Positions 16,540 through 25,322 of a stretch of 59,880 nt of DNA are shown piece after piece. Location of the stretch: NCBI GenBank assembly GCA_047975025.1, contig JBKECY010000042.1, positions 1-59,880 of the forward strand. The letters run 5' to 3'. Both the position numbers and the translations under genes were made by a program. The DNA is from JBKECY01 sp047975025. GTDB taxonomy: Bacteria > Bacillota > Clostridia > Lachnospirales > Lachnospiraceae. Below the pieces are notes generated by a model. That model made no database searches. It worked only from the letters and a program-made list of their open reading frames with translations, and was not told the DNA's origin. Numbering within the stretch: the stretch's first letter is position 1; the number at the start of each line of letters is the position of its first letter.

Positions 16540-18159
16540 ATGGCGGTAAAATATGTGTTCGTGACAGGTGGTGTAGTATCAGGTTTGGGGAAAGGTATCA
16601 CAGCAGCTTCGCTGGGACGTCTGTTAAAAGCACGTGGCTTTAAGGTAACAATACAAAAATTTGACCCTTACATCAATATTGATCCGGGCACAATGAACCC
16701 GGTACAGCATGGCGAAGTATTTGTTACCGAGGACGGCGCGGAAACCGATCTGGACCTGGGGCATTACGAGCGTTTTATTGATGAGAGCTTAGATAAAAAC
16801 TCTAATGTGACTACCGGAAAAGTATATTGGTCTGTATTGCAAAAGGAGCGTCGCGGTGACTTCGGCGGCGGTACCGTACAGGTCATTCCGCATATCACGA
16901 ATGATATTAAAAGCCGTTTTTACAGAGACTTTTCAAGTGACGATACCAGAATTGCCATTATCGAGGTGGGCGGCACCGTCGGTGATATTGAAAGCCAGCC
17001 ATTTTTAGAAGCCATTCGTCAGTTCCAGCATGATATCGGACGGGAGAATGCAATCCTGATCCACGTAACACTGATTCCGTATCTGAAAGCATCGCAGGAG
17101 ATGAAGACGAAACCCACGCAGGCCAGTGTTAAAGAGCTGCAGGGCATGGGAATCCAGCCGGATATTATCGTCTGCCGTTCCGAGCTTCCCTTAAACCAGC
17201 AGATCAAAGAAAAAATCGCCTTGTTCTGCAACGTACCCAGCAAGAATGTTCTGCAGAATCTGGACGTGGAATATTTATATGAAGCACCTCTGGCCATGGA
17301 AAAAGAGCGTCTGGCGCAAGTCGTATGTGAGACACTCCATCTGCCATGCCCGGAACCGGATCTGGTCGAATGGACTGCCATGGTCGAAGATTTAAAGCAC
17401 CCCGCACACGAAGTTACGGTTGCCCTTGTCGGAAAATATATCCAGCTGCATGATGCTTATATCAGTGTTGTGGAAGCATTAAAACATGGCGGTATTGCAA
17501 CAAAATCCACTGTGAATATCAAGTGGGTCGATTCCGAGACCGTTACACCGGAAAATGTGGCGTCTATCTTTGCCGATGTGCAGGCGATTATCGTTCCGGG
17601 CGGCTTCGGCGATCGCGGCATCGAAGGTAAGATCACAGCCATTAACTATGCCCGTACCAACCAGCTCCCATTCCTGGGACTCTGTCTCGGCATGCAGCTT
17701 GCGATCGTAGAATTCGCACGCAACGTGATTGGTTATTCGGATGCACACAGTATTGAGCTGGACCCTACAACAGTCCACCCTGTAATCGATTTGATGCCGG
17801 ATCAGGAGAATATCGAAGATATCGGCGGTACGCTGCGTCTGGGCTCCTATCCTTGTGTTCTGGATGAAACAACCAAAGCCTACGAACTGTATGCCCAGAA
17901 GACGATATACGAGCGCCACAGACACCGCTATGAAGTCAACAACGATTATCGTAAGGTTCTGACAGACAATCATATGACTCTCTCAGGGATTTCACCGGAT
18001 GGACGTATTGTCGAGATGATTGAATTGAAAGAACATCCTTTCTTCCTGGCTACGCAGGCGCACCCTGAATTAAAATCACGCCCGAACAGACCGCATCCGC
18101 TATTTAAAGGACTGGTCGCCGCAGCACTGGAACAGCAGTCAAAAGCAAAGAACTCATAA
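16540..18159 (+). CDS. pyrG: CTP synthase
   Basis: Converts UTP to CTP using glutamine and ATP. It has 539 residues. The amidoligase domain starts KYVFVTGGVVSGLGKGI, contains the CTP-inhibition/UTP-binding block VEVGGTVGDIE-like (EVGGTVGDIESQPF) and KTKPTQASV. The glutaminase domain from about 290 has the nucleophile Cys in LGLCLGMQ and HPE near the end. The Shine-Dalgarno AGGAGG precedes the ATG. The leader is short (about 35 bases after the -10) and carries no attenuator hairpin, so Bacillus-type pyrG attenuation is not evident. Monocistronic, with a strong terminator. Confidence 0.97.
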   Translation: MAVKYVFVTGGVVSGLGKGITAASLGRLLKARGFKVTIQKFDPYINIDPGTMNPVQHGEVFVTEDGAETDLDLGHYERFIDESLDKNSNVTTGKVYWSVLQKERRGDFGGGTVQVIPHITNDIKSRFYRDFSSDDTRIAIIEVGGTVGDIESQPFLEAIRQFQHDIGRENAILIHVTLIPYLKASQEMKTKPTQASVKELQGMGIQPDIIVCRSELPLNQQIKEKIALFCNVPSKNVLQNLDVEYLYEAPLAMEKERLAQVVCETLHLPCPEPDLVEWTAMVEDLKHPAHEVTVALVGKYIQLHDAYISVVEALKHGGIATKSTVNIKWVDSETVTPENVASIFADVQAIIVPGGFGDRGIEGKITAINYARTNQLPFLGLCLGMQLAIVEFARNVIGYSDAHSIELDPTTVHPVIDLMPDQENIEDIGGTLRLGSYPCVLDETTKAYELYAQKTIYERHRHRYEVNNDYRKVLTDNHMTLSGISPDGRIVEMIELKEHPFFLATQAHPELKSRPNRPHPLFKGLVAAALEQQSKAKNS

Positions 18160-18166
18160 TACATAT

Positions 18167-18210
18167 AAAGAAGCACTATGTCCCTTTCGAGGGTACACAG
18201 TGCTTCTTTT
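18167..18210 (+). terminator. Terminator of pyrG
   Basis: A stem of AAAGAAGCACT with AGTGCTTCTTT, extended inward by GTxCCT with AGGGxAC around the loop TTCG, ending in TTTT at 18207-18210. It may also serve galE from the other side, where the flanking U-tract is poorer. Confidence 0.85.
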
Positions 18211-18229
18211 GTATCTGCAAATGCTTTAA

Positions 18230-19243
18230 TCAGCGATACCCGTCCGGATTGGCTGACTGCCATCTCCATGTATCCTGACACATTTCTTCAATTCCTTTTT
18301 CCGCTGTCCATCCCAGCTCTTTTTTGGCTTTAGCAGGATCGGCATAGCAGGTTGCGATATCTCCCGCTCTTCTGGGCTTAATCTCATATGCAATCTTTTT
18401 ACCGCATGCTTTTTCGAACGCATGCACCACATCCAGCACACTGTAACCAATGCCGGTTCCAAGGTTATACACGTTAACCCCTTCCTCGGTCTCAAGCTTC
18501 TGAATTGCTTTGACATGTCCCTTGGCCAGATCTACTACATGGATATAATCTCTGACACCGGTTCCATCCGGAGTATCATAATCATCACCGAAGACACCCA
18601 GCTTCTCCAGCTTACCTACGGCGACCTGGGCAATATAAGGCACCAGGTTGTTCGGGATTCCCTTGGGATCTTCTCCCAACGTACCGGACTCGTGTGCACC
18701 AATCGGGTTAAAATATCTCAGCAGGCTGACCGTCCACTCCTTGTCACTCACGTAAAGGTCTGTTAAAATCTGCTCCAGCATTCCTTTGGTCTGTCCATAA
18801 GGGTTCGTGATTTCTCCCTTGGGGCACTCCTCCGTAATCGGAATAAATTTGGGATCACCATAGACTGTCGCCGAAGAACTAAACACAATATTTTTTACGT
18901 TATGCTTTCTCATCACATCGCACAGAAGCAATGTACCTGTGATGTTATTATAGTAGTATTCCAATGGCTTGGCCACAGATTCTCCTACGGCCTTTAACCC
19001 GGCAAAATGAATGACCGAATCAATCGACTCGTTGGCAAAGACCTCTTCCATGTCTTCTTTATTCAAAATATCACCTTTATAAAATGTGACCTTTTTACCT
19101 GTAATTTTTTCTACTCGTTTCAAAGCTTCTTCACTGGAATTATATAAATTATCCAATACCACAACTTCATAGCCTTGCTCCAGCAGTTCAACACATGTGT
19201 GACTCCCTATATATCCGGCACCACCTGTCACCAATATTGCCAT
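18230..19243 (-). CDS. galE: UDP-glucose 4-epimerase
   Basis: Interconverts UDP-galactose and UDP-glucose with bound NAD; used in galactose catabolism and in making surface sugars. It has 337 residues. The Rossmann motif GGAGYIGSH is at 7-15, and the catalytic pair Tyr149 and Lys153 in YGQTK follows the Ser cluster at 123-125. No other gal genes lie nearby, which suggests a role in glycan precursor supply. The next gene upstream (AIM24-like) ends 42 bases away. Confidence 0.95.
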   Translation of the reverse strand: MAILVTGGAGYIGSHTCVELLEQGYEVVVLDNLYNSSEEALKRVEKITGKKVTFYKGDILNKEDMEEVFANESIDSVIHFAGLKAVGESVAKPLEYYYNNITGTLLLCDVMRKHNVKNIVFSSSATVYGDPKFIPITEECPKGEITNPYGQTKGMLEQILTDLYVSDKEWTVSLLRYFNPIGAHESGTLGEDPKGIPNNLVPYIAQVAVGKLEKLGVFGDDYDTPDGTGVRDYIHVVDLAKGHVKAIQKLETEEGVNVYNLGTGIGYSVLDVVHAFEKACGKKIAYEIKPRRAGDIATCYADPAKAKKELGWTAEKGIEEMCQDTWRWQSANPDGYR

Positions 19244-19285
19244 TTTGTTCTCCTTTCAAATACGCACTCTTTTGTCTGTGTCTTG

Positions 19286-19963
19286 TCAGCTTTTCGGCAG
19301 GAATTTGTTGATTCTTCCTGCAAATTCACCGAAATTCTGCGTCTGCAAAACGACACGTCCCGGCCCGGTAAGTCTTGTCAGGAAGAGGCCTTCTCCTCCT
19401 AAGAACAGATTGACGCCGCCCTTTACCATCTGTATTTCATAGGAAACGGTCGGCTCAAATGCCACCAGATTACCGGTATCTACTAATAGTGATTCCCCAC
19501 TTTGCAGTGTTTTCTCAATTCGATTTCCGTCAATTTCCAGAAAAGCCATTCCGCTTCCTGCCACTTCCTGCAGGATAAATCCCTCACCGCCGAACAAGCC
19601 GGCCGAAAGCTTTTTGGTAAATGCCACTTTCGTATGAACTGTCTGCTCTGCGCAGAGGAAAACACCCTTCTGACAAATCAGCGGACCACCGGAAGTCAGA
19701 TCGACCGGCAGGATTTCTCCCGGGACAGTTGCGGAAAACCCAATGACTGAGTCATCAGAGCGGGCAGTGTATGTCGTCATAAAAAAAGACTCACCGGAAA
19801 ACATGCGTCCCAGTCCTTTCATGACACCACCTCTTGCATTCGTCGTCATTTCCATATCCTGACTCATCCAAGCCATTCCCCCCGATTGTGTATACATGGA
19901 ATCTCCGCGATTCATCACGATTTCAACTGCAGGCATGACCTCACCAATTAGTTTATACTTCAT
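19286..19963 (-). CDS. TIGR00266/AIM24 family protein
   Basis: A 225-residue protein of the AIM24 (TIGR00266) family, predicted as a beta-rich tryptophan-RNA-binding-attenuator-like barrel; bacterial function unknown. Typical features are GDSMYTQSGGMAWM near the N-terminus, the Gly-rich GGVMKGLGRMFSGESFFM block, PGEILPVDL, and repeated Gly-Gly-Glu-Gly turns (GLFGGEGF and LFLGGEGLFL). No signal peptide or membrane span is seen. It follows the alcohol dehydrogenase gene by 26 bases on the same strand. Confidence 0.88.
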   Translation of the reverse strand: MKYKLIGEVMPAVEIVMNRGDSMYTQSGGMAWMSQDMEMTTNARGGVMKGLGRMFSGESFFMTTYTARSDDSVIGFSATVPGEILPVDLTSGGPLICQKGVFLCAEQTVHTKVAFTKKLSAGLFGGEGFILQEVAGSGMAFLEIDGNRIEKTLQSGESLLVDTGNLVAFEPTVSYEIQMVKGGVNLFLGGEGLFLTRLTGPGRVVLQTQNFGEFAGRINKFLPKS

Positions 19964-19989
19964 ATGACCCTCCCTTGATTTCCCTGATT

Positions 19990-21138
19990 TTATAATAGTG
20001 ATCTGTACAGCTCCATAATGTCTTCCTTGGTCGGCACTTTGGGATTTCCCGGTGTGCAGGCATCGGCCAGTGCTGAATCTGCAAGGAATGACAGATCTTC
20101 CTCTTTGGCAATTCCTTTTAAATCCTTGGGAATCGCAACATCTGCTGCCAGCTGGCGTACAGCGTCCACTGCGGCTTTCTGGTAATCAGCCTGCCACATA
20201 TTGCTGACATTTTTCACTCCCATGGCTTCGGCGATATACTTATACTTTCCTCCGGTAACATCTGCATTGTATTCCATAACGGTCGGCAGCAAAATAGCAT
20301 TCGCCACACCATGCGGCGTGTCATAGACCGCTCCCAGTGCATGCGCCATGGAATGCACGATTCCAAGTCCGGCATTAGAAAAACCAATCCCGGCAATATA
20401 TTGAGCCAGCGCCATATCCCTGCGGCCAACCGCAGTATTCTCAACGGCTCCGCGCAGGCTTCTGGCAATAATTTCAATCGCTTTTAAGTTATACATGTCT
20501 GTCATTTCCCAGGCGGCCTGTGTAATATATCCCTCAATTGCGTGCGTCAGCGCATCCATTCCGGTAGCCGCCGTCAGCGCAGGCGGCATGGAGCTCATCA
20601 TATCCGGGTCAACAATTGCCACAATCGGTACTGCTTCAGGGTTTGCACACACGAATTTTCTTTTTCTTTCTTTATCCGAAACTACGAAATTCACCGTTAC
20701 TTCTGACGCCGTACCCGCCGTTGTGGCTACCGCAATAATAGGAACACTGGGGTTTCTCGTAATCACTTCGCCTTCCAGGCTTCGGACATCTTCATGTTCC
20801 GGATTCGCTACGATGATACCAATCCCCTTGGCCGTATCCATGGCCGAACCGCCGCCCACAGCTACAATACAGTCTGCCTGTGCAGCTTTATAGGCGCGCA
20901 CACCGGAGAGTATATTCTCAATGGTGGGGTTGGGTTTAAAATCCATGAATACTTCATAGCTTAACTCCTGCACCTTTAAGTGCTCCTCAATAATTGCAAT
21001 GGTGCCAGCCTCCTGCAGCTGGACTGTCGTACATAAAAGTGCTTTCTTGAAACCTCGGTCTTTCATTTCTGATGCTACGTGTGTTACCGCTCCTTTGCCA
21101 TGAAAGGATTTGCTGTTGACTACAATTCTATGCTCCAT
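19990..21138 (-). CDS. Iron-containing alcohol dehydrogenase, lactaldehyde reductase-like
   Basis: A group III NAD(P)-dependent dehydrogenase of 382 residues, most like 1,2-propanediol oxidoreductase (FucO). The cofactor motif GGGSAMDTAK is at 95-104. The metal ligands are Asp195, His199, His262 and His276 in GMDALTHAIEG and VHSMAHALGAVYDTPHG, matching the FucO pattern one residue earlier. A fermentative role (aldehyde reduction and NADH reoxidation) is inferred. No fucose or rhamnose pathway genes lie nearby, so the natural substrate is open. The small acidic gene 59 bases upstream is on the same strand. Confidence 0.9.
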   Translation of the reverse strand: MEHRIVVNSKSFHGKGAVTHVASEMKDRGFKKALLCTTVQLQEAGTIAIIEEHLKVQELSYEVFMDFKPNPTIENILSGVRAYKAAQADCIVAVGGGSAMDTAKGIGIIVANPEHEDVRSLEGEVITRNPSVPIIAVATTAGTASEVTVNFVVSDKERKRKFVCANPEAVPIVAIVDPDMMSSMPPALTAATGMDALTHAIEGYITQAAWEMTDMYNLKAIEIIARSLRGAVENTAVGRRDMALAQYIAGIGFSNAGLGIVHSMAHALGAVYDTPHGVANAILLPTVMEYNADVTGGKYKYIAEAMGVKNVSNMWQADYQKAAVDAVRQLAADVAIPKDLKGIAKEEDLSFLADSALADACTPGNPKVPTKEDIMELYRSLL

Positions 21139-21197
21139 TATGCCCTCTCTTTTTGTCTTGCTGCTTTCTCCTCAACTCGTTATATAAAACCTGCTTC

Positions 21198-21587
21198 CTA
21201 ATCCACCTTAATACTGTTTAGGGCAGACAAATCAACATCCACCTGATAGGACTCCAAAACGTGATTGATTCCGTCACTGACTTCTTCACGTGAATAATCA
21301 TGATCCTCCAGATAATCATTATCGTATTCATTCACACGATCATAAAAATCCAATGCCATCTCCAGATACACGTCGTCGCCATCCTCCATGTATTGATATA
21401 ACAGATTCTCTGCCCCGTTAATATCACCTGCCTCCAGCATTTGCAGAACCTCTTTGTAATTCATTTCTTCCTGCATGGTCTCGTCTTCCTGAAAAATGTA
21501 TTCCGGCTCGAATTTATTGAATAGAAGTCTCGAAATCATACGCCCCAAATCTTTTACGATTCGCATGTAATAATCCTGTTCAACCAT
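21198..21587 (-). CDS. Small acidic protein, DUF6483-like
   Basis: A 129-residue cytoplasmic protein with no recognised catalytic motif. It starts MVEQDYYMRIVKDLGRMISRLLF, resembling the N-terminus of the DUF6483 group found in clostridia. It then has a predicted pair of helices (MNYKEVLQMLEAGDINGAENLLYQYM) reminiscent of a TPR-like repeat, and an Asp/Glu/Tyr-rich C-terminal half. Function unknown. A possible promoter is TTGCGT (21645-21650), 17 bases, TATCAT (21622-21627) on the minus strand. Possibly cotranscribed with the alcohol dehydrogenase and AIM24-like genes. Confidence 0.75.
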   Translation of the reverse strand: MVEQDYYMRIVKDLGRMISRLLFNKFEPEYIFQEDETMQEEMNYKEVLQMLEAGDINGAENLLYQYMEDGDDVYLEMALDFYDRVNEYDNDYLEDHDYSREEVSDGINHVLESYQVDVDLSALNSIKVD

Positions 21588-21693
21588 AATACCCTACCTT
21601 CTTCTTTTGGATTCTCTACCTATGATACCCGTAATTCTCCAAAAACGCAACTGCATTTGCCCGCGCCCGCAAAAAAATTTTGTCGCTCCATGT

Positions 21694-21723
21694 AAAAAGG
21701 AATGACCCCTGCAGAGTCATTCC
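21694..21723 (-). terminator. Terminator of the SDR gene
   Basis: An 8-bp stem (GGAATGAC at 21699-21706 with GTCATTCC at 21716-21723), followed on the minus strand by a U-run from the A-run at 21694-21698. Confidence 0.8.
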
Positions 21724-21785
21724 AGTTTCTTGCGCTTTATTTTATTGTCTGGTGTATTTTAGTCATGTATTTGCCATACTAAATG

Positions 21786-22562
21786 CTATACTATGGAAAA
21801 TCCACCATCGACTACAATCTCCTGCCCCGAAACATACGCACTTCCTTCGGATGCAAAATACAGAAAAGTGGAGTTAAGTTCATCCTTCTTAGCGGGTCTT
21901 GCTGCTGGGCAAAGTGCATTGTACATGTTCAGAAATTCTGTCGCTTTGAATAAAGTGTCCTCTGTCATTTCTGATGGGAAGAGCCCCGGGCAGACCGCAT
22001 TGGTCGTAATTCCGAACTGCGTATAGGAGGCTGCCATCCCCTTCGTCAGGCCAAGTACAGCGGCTTTCGTGGTATTGTAAGCATGGCGCCACAAGGACTG
22101 TGATTTATCTGCCAATAGTGCGTTAATAGATGCCACATTGATAATTCTGCCATAACCGGCTTCTTTCATAAGAGGTACCACATGCTTGGACACGCGGGCC
22201 ACACCTTTCACATTGATATCAATAATATGATCCCACGCTTCATCGGTCAGTGTATCTACACCGCCTCCAATCGCAATGCCGGCATTATTGATCAGTACAT
22301 CGACTTTTCCATACTTTTCTTTGACCTGCTGTACCATCGAGGCTACCTGCTCCTCGGACGCAACATCACACGCCAGCGCATACGCCTGTCCCTGTTCCTT
22401 CTGATTAATCTCCTGCTCTAAGGCCTCGAGCTTTTCTTTTCTTCTGGCGGCGAGCACAACAGAAGCCCCATGCTCTGCAAATGCGATGGCAGCCTGCGCG
22501 CCTAACCCACTGGAAGCACCTGTCACAATGACAACTCTTCCGGAAAAATCAAATAGATTCAT
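21786..22562 (-). CDS. Short-chain dehydrogenase/reductase
   Basis: A classical SDR of 258 residues, similar in layout to gluconate 5-dehydrogenase and related sugar-acid or polyol oxidoreductases. The cofactor motif TGASSGLG is at 14-21, NNAG at 92-95, and the catalytic triad Ser145, Tyr162 and Lys166 (YNTTK). The C-terminal SGQEIVVDGGFSIV is typical. The frame opens 60 bases earlier, but the ATG at 22562 has AAAGGAGG upstream and gives the usual N-terminus. The Arg in VLAARRKEK after the second strand suggests a preference for NADP, but this is uncertain. Monocistronic with its own terminator; substrate unknown. Confidence 0.9.
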   Translation of the reverse strand: MNLFDFSGRVVIVTGASSGLGAQAAIAFAEHGASVVLAARRKEKLEALEQEINQKEQGQAYALACDVASEEQVASMVQQVKEKYGKVDVLINNAGIAIGGGVDTLTDEAWDHIIDINVKGVARVSKHVVPLMKEAGYGRIINVASINALLADKSQSLWRHAYNTTKAAVLGLTKGMAASYTQFGITTNAVCPGLFPSEMTEDTLFKATEFLNMYNALCPAARPAKKDELNSTFLYFASEGSAYVSGQEIVVDGGFSIV

Positions 22563-22673
22563 AGCTAATTCCTCCTTTTTTCTATTTGTATTCAGCGTAC
22601 GCTTTTTTAGGACAAAATGCAAGTGGGAACATGAGAGATTCTGTTCGATAAGAGGTAACGATATTAAGAATAT

Positions 22674-22723
22674 AAAAAACCTCTCAGACAGTACGAACGT
22701 TGTTCATACCAACCGGAGAGGTT
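22674..22723 (-). terminator. Terminator of the rplM-rpsI transcript
   Basis: AACCTCTC (22678-22685) pairs with GAGAGGTT (22716-22723). On the minus strand the stem is followed by a run of six U from the A-run at 22674-22679. About 43 bases past the rpsI stop. Confidence 0.8.
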
Positions 22724-22766
22724 CCAAATATTTTTGATTTGTAAGAGATTTCCAAGAGAATACAGA

Positions 22767-23159
22767 TTATCTCTTTGAGAACTGTGGCGCTCTACGAGCC
22801 GCTTTAAGACCGTATTTCTTTCTCTCTTTCATTCTTGGATCACGTGTCAGGTAACCCTCTTTTTTGAGGATCGGACGGAATTCGCTGTCCACCTGAAGCA
22901 ACGCTCTGGCAATACCATGACGGATTGCACCAGCCTGACCTGTATAACCACCACCATGAACGTTCACGATTACGTCAAACTTGTCCGTTGTGCTGGTCGC
23001 TGTCAGAGGCTGACGAACGATAACTTTCAGTGTTTCTAATCCAAGATATTCATCTATGTCTCTTTTGTTAATTGTAACTTTGCCTGTACCAGGTAGAAGA
23101 TATACTCTTGCAATTGATTTTTTTCTTCTGCCAGTTCCATAAAATTTATCAGTAGCCAA
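22767..23159 (-). CDS. rpsI: 30S ribosomal protein S9
   Basis: Ribosomal protein uS9, 130 residues, normal length. It opens with FYGTGRRKKSIARVYLLPG and ends in the conserved basic tail KKYGLKAARRAPQFSKR, which reaches the decoding centre. It follows rplM by 15 bases in the conserved L13-S9 pair and is last in the long leftward run from tig. Confidence 0.98.
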   Translation of the reverse strand: MATDKFYGTGRRKKSIARVYLLPGTGKVTINKRDIDEYLGLETLKVIVRQPLTATSTTDKFDVIVNVHGGGYTGQAGAIRHGIARALLQVDSEFRPILKKEGYLTRDPRMKERKKYGLKAARRAPQFSKR

Positions 23160-23174
23160 TTGTCTATCCTCCTA

Positions 23175-23603
23175 TTAGAATGTTAATACTTCCGGTTTCT
23201 GAGCCTCATGTTTGTGCTCTGCTCCAGCGTATACAAAAAGTTTCTTATGCATTGCTCTTCCTAAAGGACCTTTGGGAAGCATGCCTTTTACTGCTAATTC
23301 AAGTACTTTTTCCGGCTTCTTGTCCAACATTTCTTTCAGAGTCGTTTCTTTCATGCCACCGACATAGTCTGAGTGATGATAATAAATCTTCTGCTCAAGT
23401 TTCTTACCGGTTACTTTGATTTTTTCTGCATTTATGATAATGACATAATCGCCAGTGTCAACATAAGGTGTATATTCAGGTTTGTTTTTACCTCTGAGTA
23501 CTTTCGCCACTTCAGAAGCCAAACGTCCTAATGTCTGGTCAGCTGCATCTACAACATACCATTTTCTTTCAACTTTTTCCGGACTAGCCATAAAGCTATT
23601 CAT
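23175..23603 (-). CDS. rplM: 50S ribosomal protein L13
   Basis: Ribosomal protein uL13, 142 residues. Seen: WYVVDAADQTLGRLASEVA, LRGKNKPEYTPYVDTGDYVI and MLPKGPLGRAMHKKLFVYAG. The ATG at 23603 has AGGAGG upstream. It has its own promoter (23710-23738) just downstream of truA and a leader of about 100 bases that can fold, suggesting autogenous control of the L13-S9 pair. Confidence 0.98.
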   Translation of the reverse strand: MNSFMASPEKVERKWYVVDAADQTLGRLASEVAKVLRGKNKPEYTPYVDTGDYVIIINAEKIKVTGKKLEQKIYYHHSDYVGGMKETTLKEMLDKKPEKVLELAVKGMLPKGPLGRAMHKKLFVYAGAEHKHEAQKPEVLTF

Positions 23604-23703
23604 GGTGTTACCTCCTACTTATTTACTAGTTAAAAATAATTTATCTTTAACGTAAAACACCATTACCGGGGCATTGGCTGATGGTATTTCCACTACGTCA
23701 CAT
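23604..23703 (-). promoter_or_regulatory. Possible L13 leader (autoregulatory 5' UTR of rplM-rpsI)
   Basis: Between the predicted start of transcription (about 23703) and rplM lie about 100 untranslated bases. On the minus strand ACCAT (about 23683) can pair with ATGGT (about 23662), enclosing a C/G-rich segment CCCCGG. Known L13 leaders occur at this position in Firmicutes; membership here is inferred from position and hairpin potential only. Confidence 0.4.
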
Positions 23704-23709
23704 TGAATT

Positions 23710-23738
23710 ATTATATTATACCGCTGAACGAGTGTCAA
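23710..23738 (-). promoter_or_regulatory. Promoter of rplM-rpsI
   Basis: Minus strand TTGACA (23733-23738), exactly 17 bases, then TATAAT (23710-23715): full consensus. It is located 31 bases beyond the truA stop. Confidence 0.85.
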
Positions 23739-23768
23739 CTACTATTTACCTTTTTTTGTTACTTGCTG

Positions 23769-24506
23769 CTACTGATAGGAAATATTCATAAGCGTCAGCC
23801 CATGTGCCGGAGCCGTCGGCCCGGATTCCTGCCGGTTACAGGCTTGCAGAATCTCTTTGACATGTTCCGGAGGATAGGAGGATTTTCCTACTTCAAGTAA
23901 TGTCCCCACAATAATCCGAACCATATTATAGAGGAAACCTTCGCCGGAGACTCTGATATAAATCATTTCCCCCTCTGTTTCAATGTCCAGAGCGGTCAGC
24001 ACGCGCACTGTGGATTTGACCTGCGCATTCGCACCGCAAAAACTCGCAAAATCGTGGCGGCCTATGAGAAAAGAGGTCGCCTCTTTCATCTTTTCCACCT
24101 GCAGCGGATAATGATAGAAATAGGAATACAGCCGCTCCGTAGGCATAGGGAATTTCCTGTGCAGGATTCGGTATTCATATGTCTTGATACTATCCGCATA
24201 TCTTGGATGAAACTCCTGTGGAAGCTCTTGAGATAACTGTATGCGAATGTCTTCCGGCAACTTCTGGTTCAACGCATAGGACAGTTTCTCTGCCGGAATT
24301 TTTGTGGCCGTATCGAACACCACTACGTTTCCGAGCGCATGCACCCCGGCATCTGTACGGCTCGCACCGATAGTTTCGATTTTCTCGCCGGTCAGATCGC
24401 AAAGTACATCCTCCAGGATTCCCTGTACCGTCGTCGCATTATTCTGTCTCTGCCAGCCAGCATACGCAGTTCCGTCGTACGCCACAATCAGGCCAATTCT
24501 CTTCAT
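23769..24506 (-). CDS. truA: tRNA pseudouridine(38-40) synthase TruA
   Basis: Isomerises uridines 38-40 in the tRNA anticodon stem-loop. It has 245 residues. Seen: YDGTAYAGWQRQ near the start, catalytic Asp52 in GASRTDAGVHALG, and GEGFLYNMVRIIVGTLLEVG in the second half. It follows ecfT by 12 bases in the usual ecfA1-ecfA2-ecfT-truA-rplM-rpsI order. Confidence 0.97.
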   Translation of the reverse strand: MKRIGLIVAYDGTAYAGWQRQNNATTVQGILEDVLCDLTGEKIETIGASRTDAGVHALGNVVVFDTATKIPAEKLSYALNQKLPEDIRIQLSQELPQEFHPRYADSIKTYEYRILHRKFPMPTERLYSYFYHYPLQVEKMKEATSFLIGRHDFASFCGANAQVKSTVRVLTALDIETEGEMIYIRVSGEGFLYNMVRIIVGTLLEVGKSSYPPEHVKEILQACNRQESGPTAPAHGLTLMNISYQ

Positions 24507-24518
24507 ACTGCTTTCCCC

Positions 24519-25322
24519 TTATATTCCTGCAACCCTAAATACGATACTGACTGCCAGATACAGCACCAGGACTACGTACGCCAGCAGATCCTGGGTATGG
24601 TAGCTCAGTGGCTTCATCTGTGTCCTGCCTTCTCCGCCATGGTAACAGCGGGATTCCATCGCCAGTGCCAGATCATTGGCGCGGCGAAACGAAGAGACAA
24701 ACAGCGGAATCAGAATCGGTGTCAGACTTTTAACGCGCTGTAAAATATTGCCGCCTTTAAAATCGGCCCCTCTGGCCGTCTGGGCTTTCATAATTTTATC
24801 CGTTTCTTCCAGAAGGATTGGGATAAACCGCAGTGCAATTGACATCATCATGGAAATCTCATGCACGGGAATCTTGATTTTTTCCAGCGGCTTCATAATC
24901 TTCTCTATTGCATCCGTCAGCTGTTTGGGTGTCGTTGTAAGCGTCATCAAGGAAGAACCGGTCACAAGAAACAACAGACGAATCCCCATTCGCCCTGCCA
25001 GCAGCAGCCCCTCCACCGTAATGCGGAAAATACCATACTGAAACAGGATTGTACCGGGTGTCAGAAAGATATTAAATGCCATCGTAATGATCAAGATTAC
25101 GACAATCGGCTTTAAACCTTTGAATACAAATTTGGGCGGCACCTTAGACAGGGCAAGTACCGCTATCAGAAAAATCCCGGCCACCGCATATCCCAGATAG
25201 GTATGGAATAAGAAAATCGACACCAGATATATCATGGTTCCAATGAATTTGACTCTGGGGTCCAGTCGATGCAGAATCGAATCTGTCGGATAATATTGTC
25301 CCAATGTAATATCGCGTATCAT
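24519..25322 (-). CDS. ecfT: Energy-coupling factor transporter transmembrane protein EcfT
   Basis: Membrane scaffold of a group II ECF vitamin/metal importer, joining the two ATPases to exchangeable substrate-binding S components. It has 267 residues, about five or six membrane segments, and coupling-helix signatures ARGAD near 196-200 and an ESRCYHGGEGRTQ block near 225-237 that contact the ATPases. Its start overlaps the ecfA2 stop by 4 bases (ATGA). No S component gene lies in this window, as expected for a shared energising module. Confidence 0.95.
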   Translation of the reverse strand: MIRDITLGQYYPTDSILHRLDPRVKFIGTMIYLVSIFLFHTYLGYAVAGIFLIAVLALSKVPPKFVFKGLKPIVVILIITMAFNIFLTPGTILFQYGIFRITVEGLLLAGRMGIRLLFLVTGSSLMTLTTTPKQLTDAIEKIMKPLEKIKIPVHEISMMMSIALRFIPILLEETDKIMKAQTARGADFKGGNILQRVKSLTPILIPLFVSSFRRANDLALAMESRCYHGGEGRTQMKPLSYHTQDLLAYVVLVLYLAVSIVFRVAGI

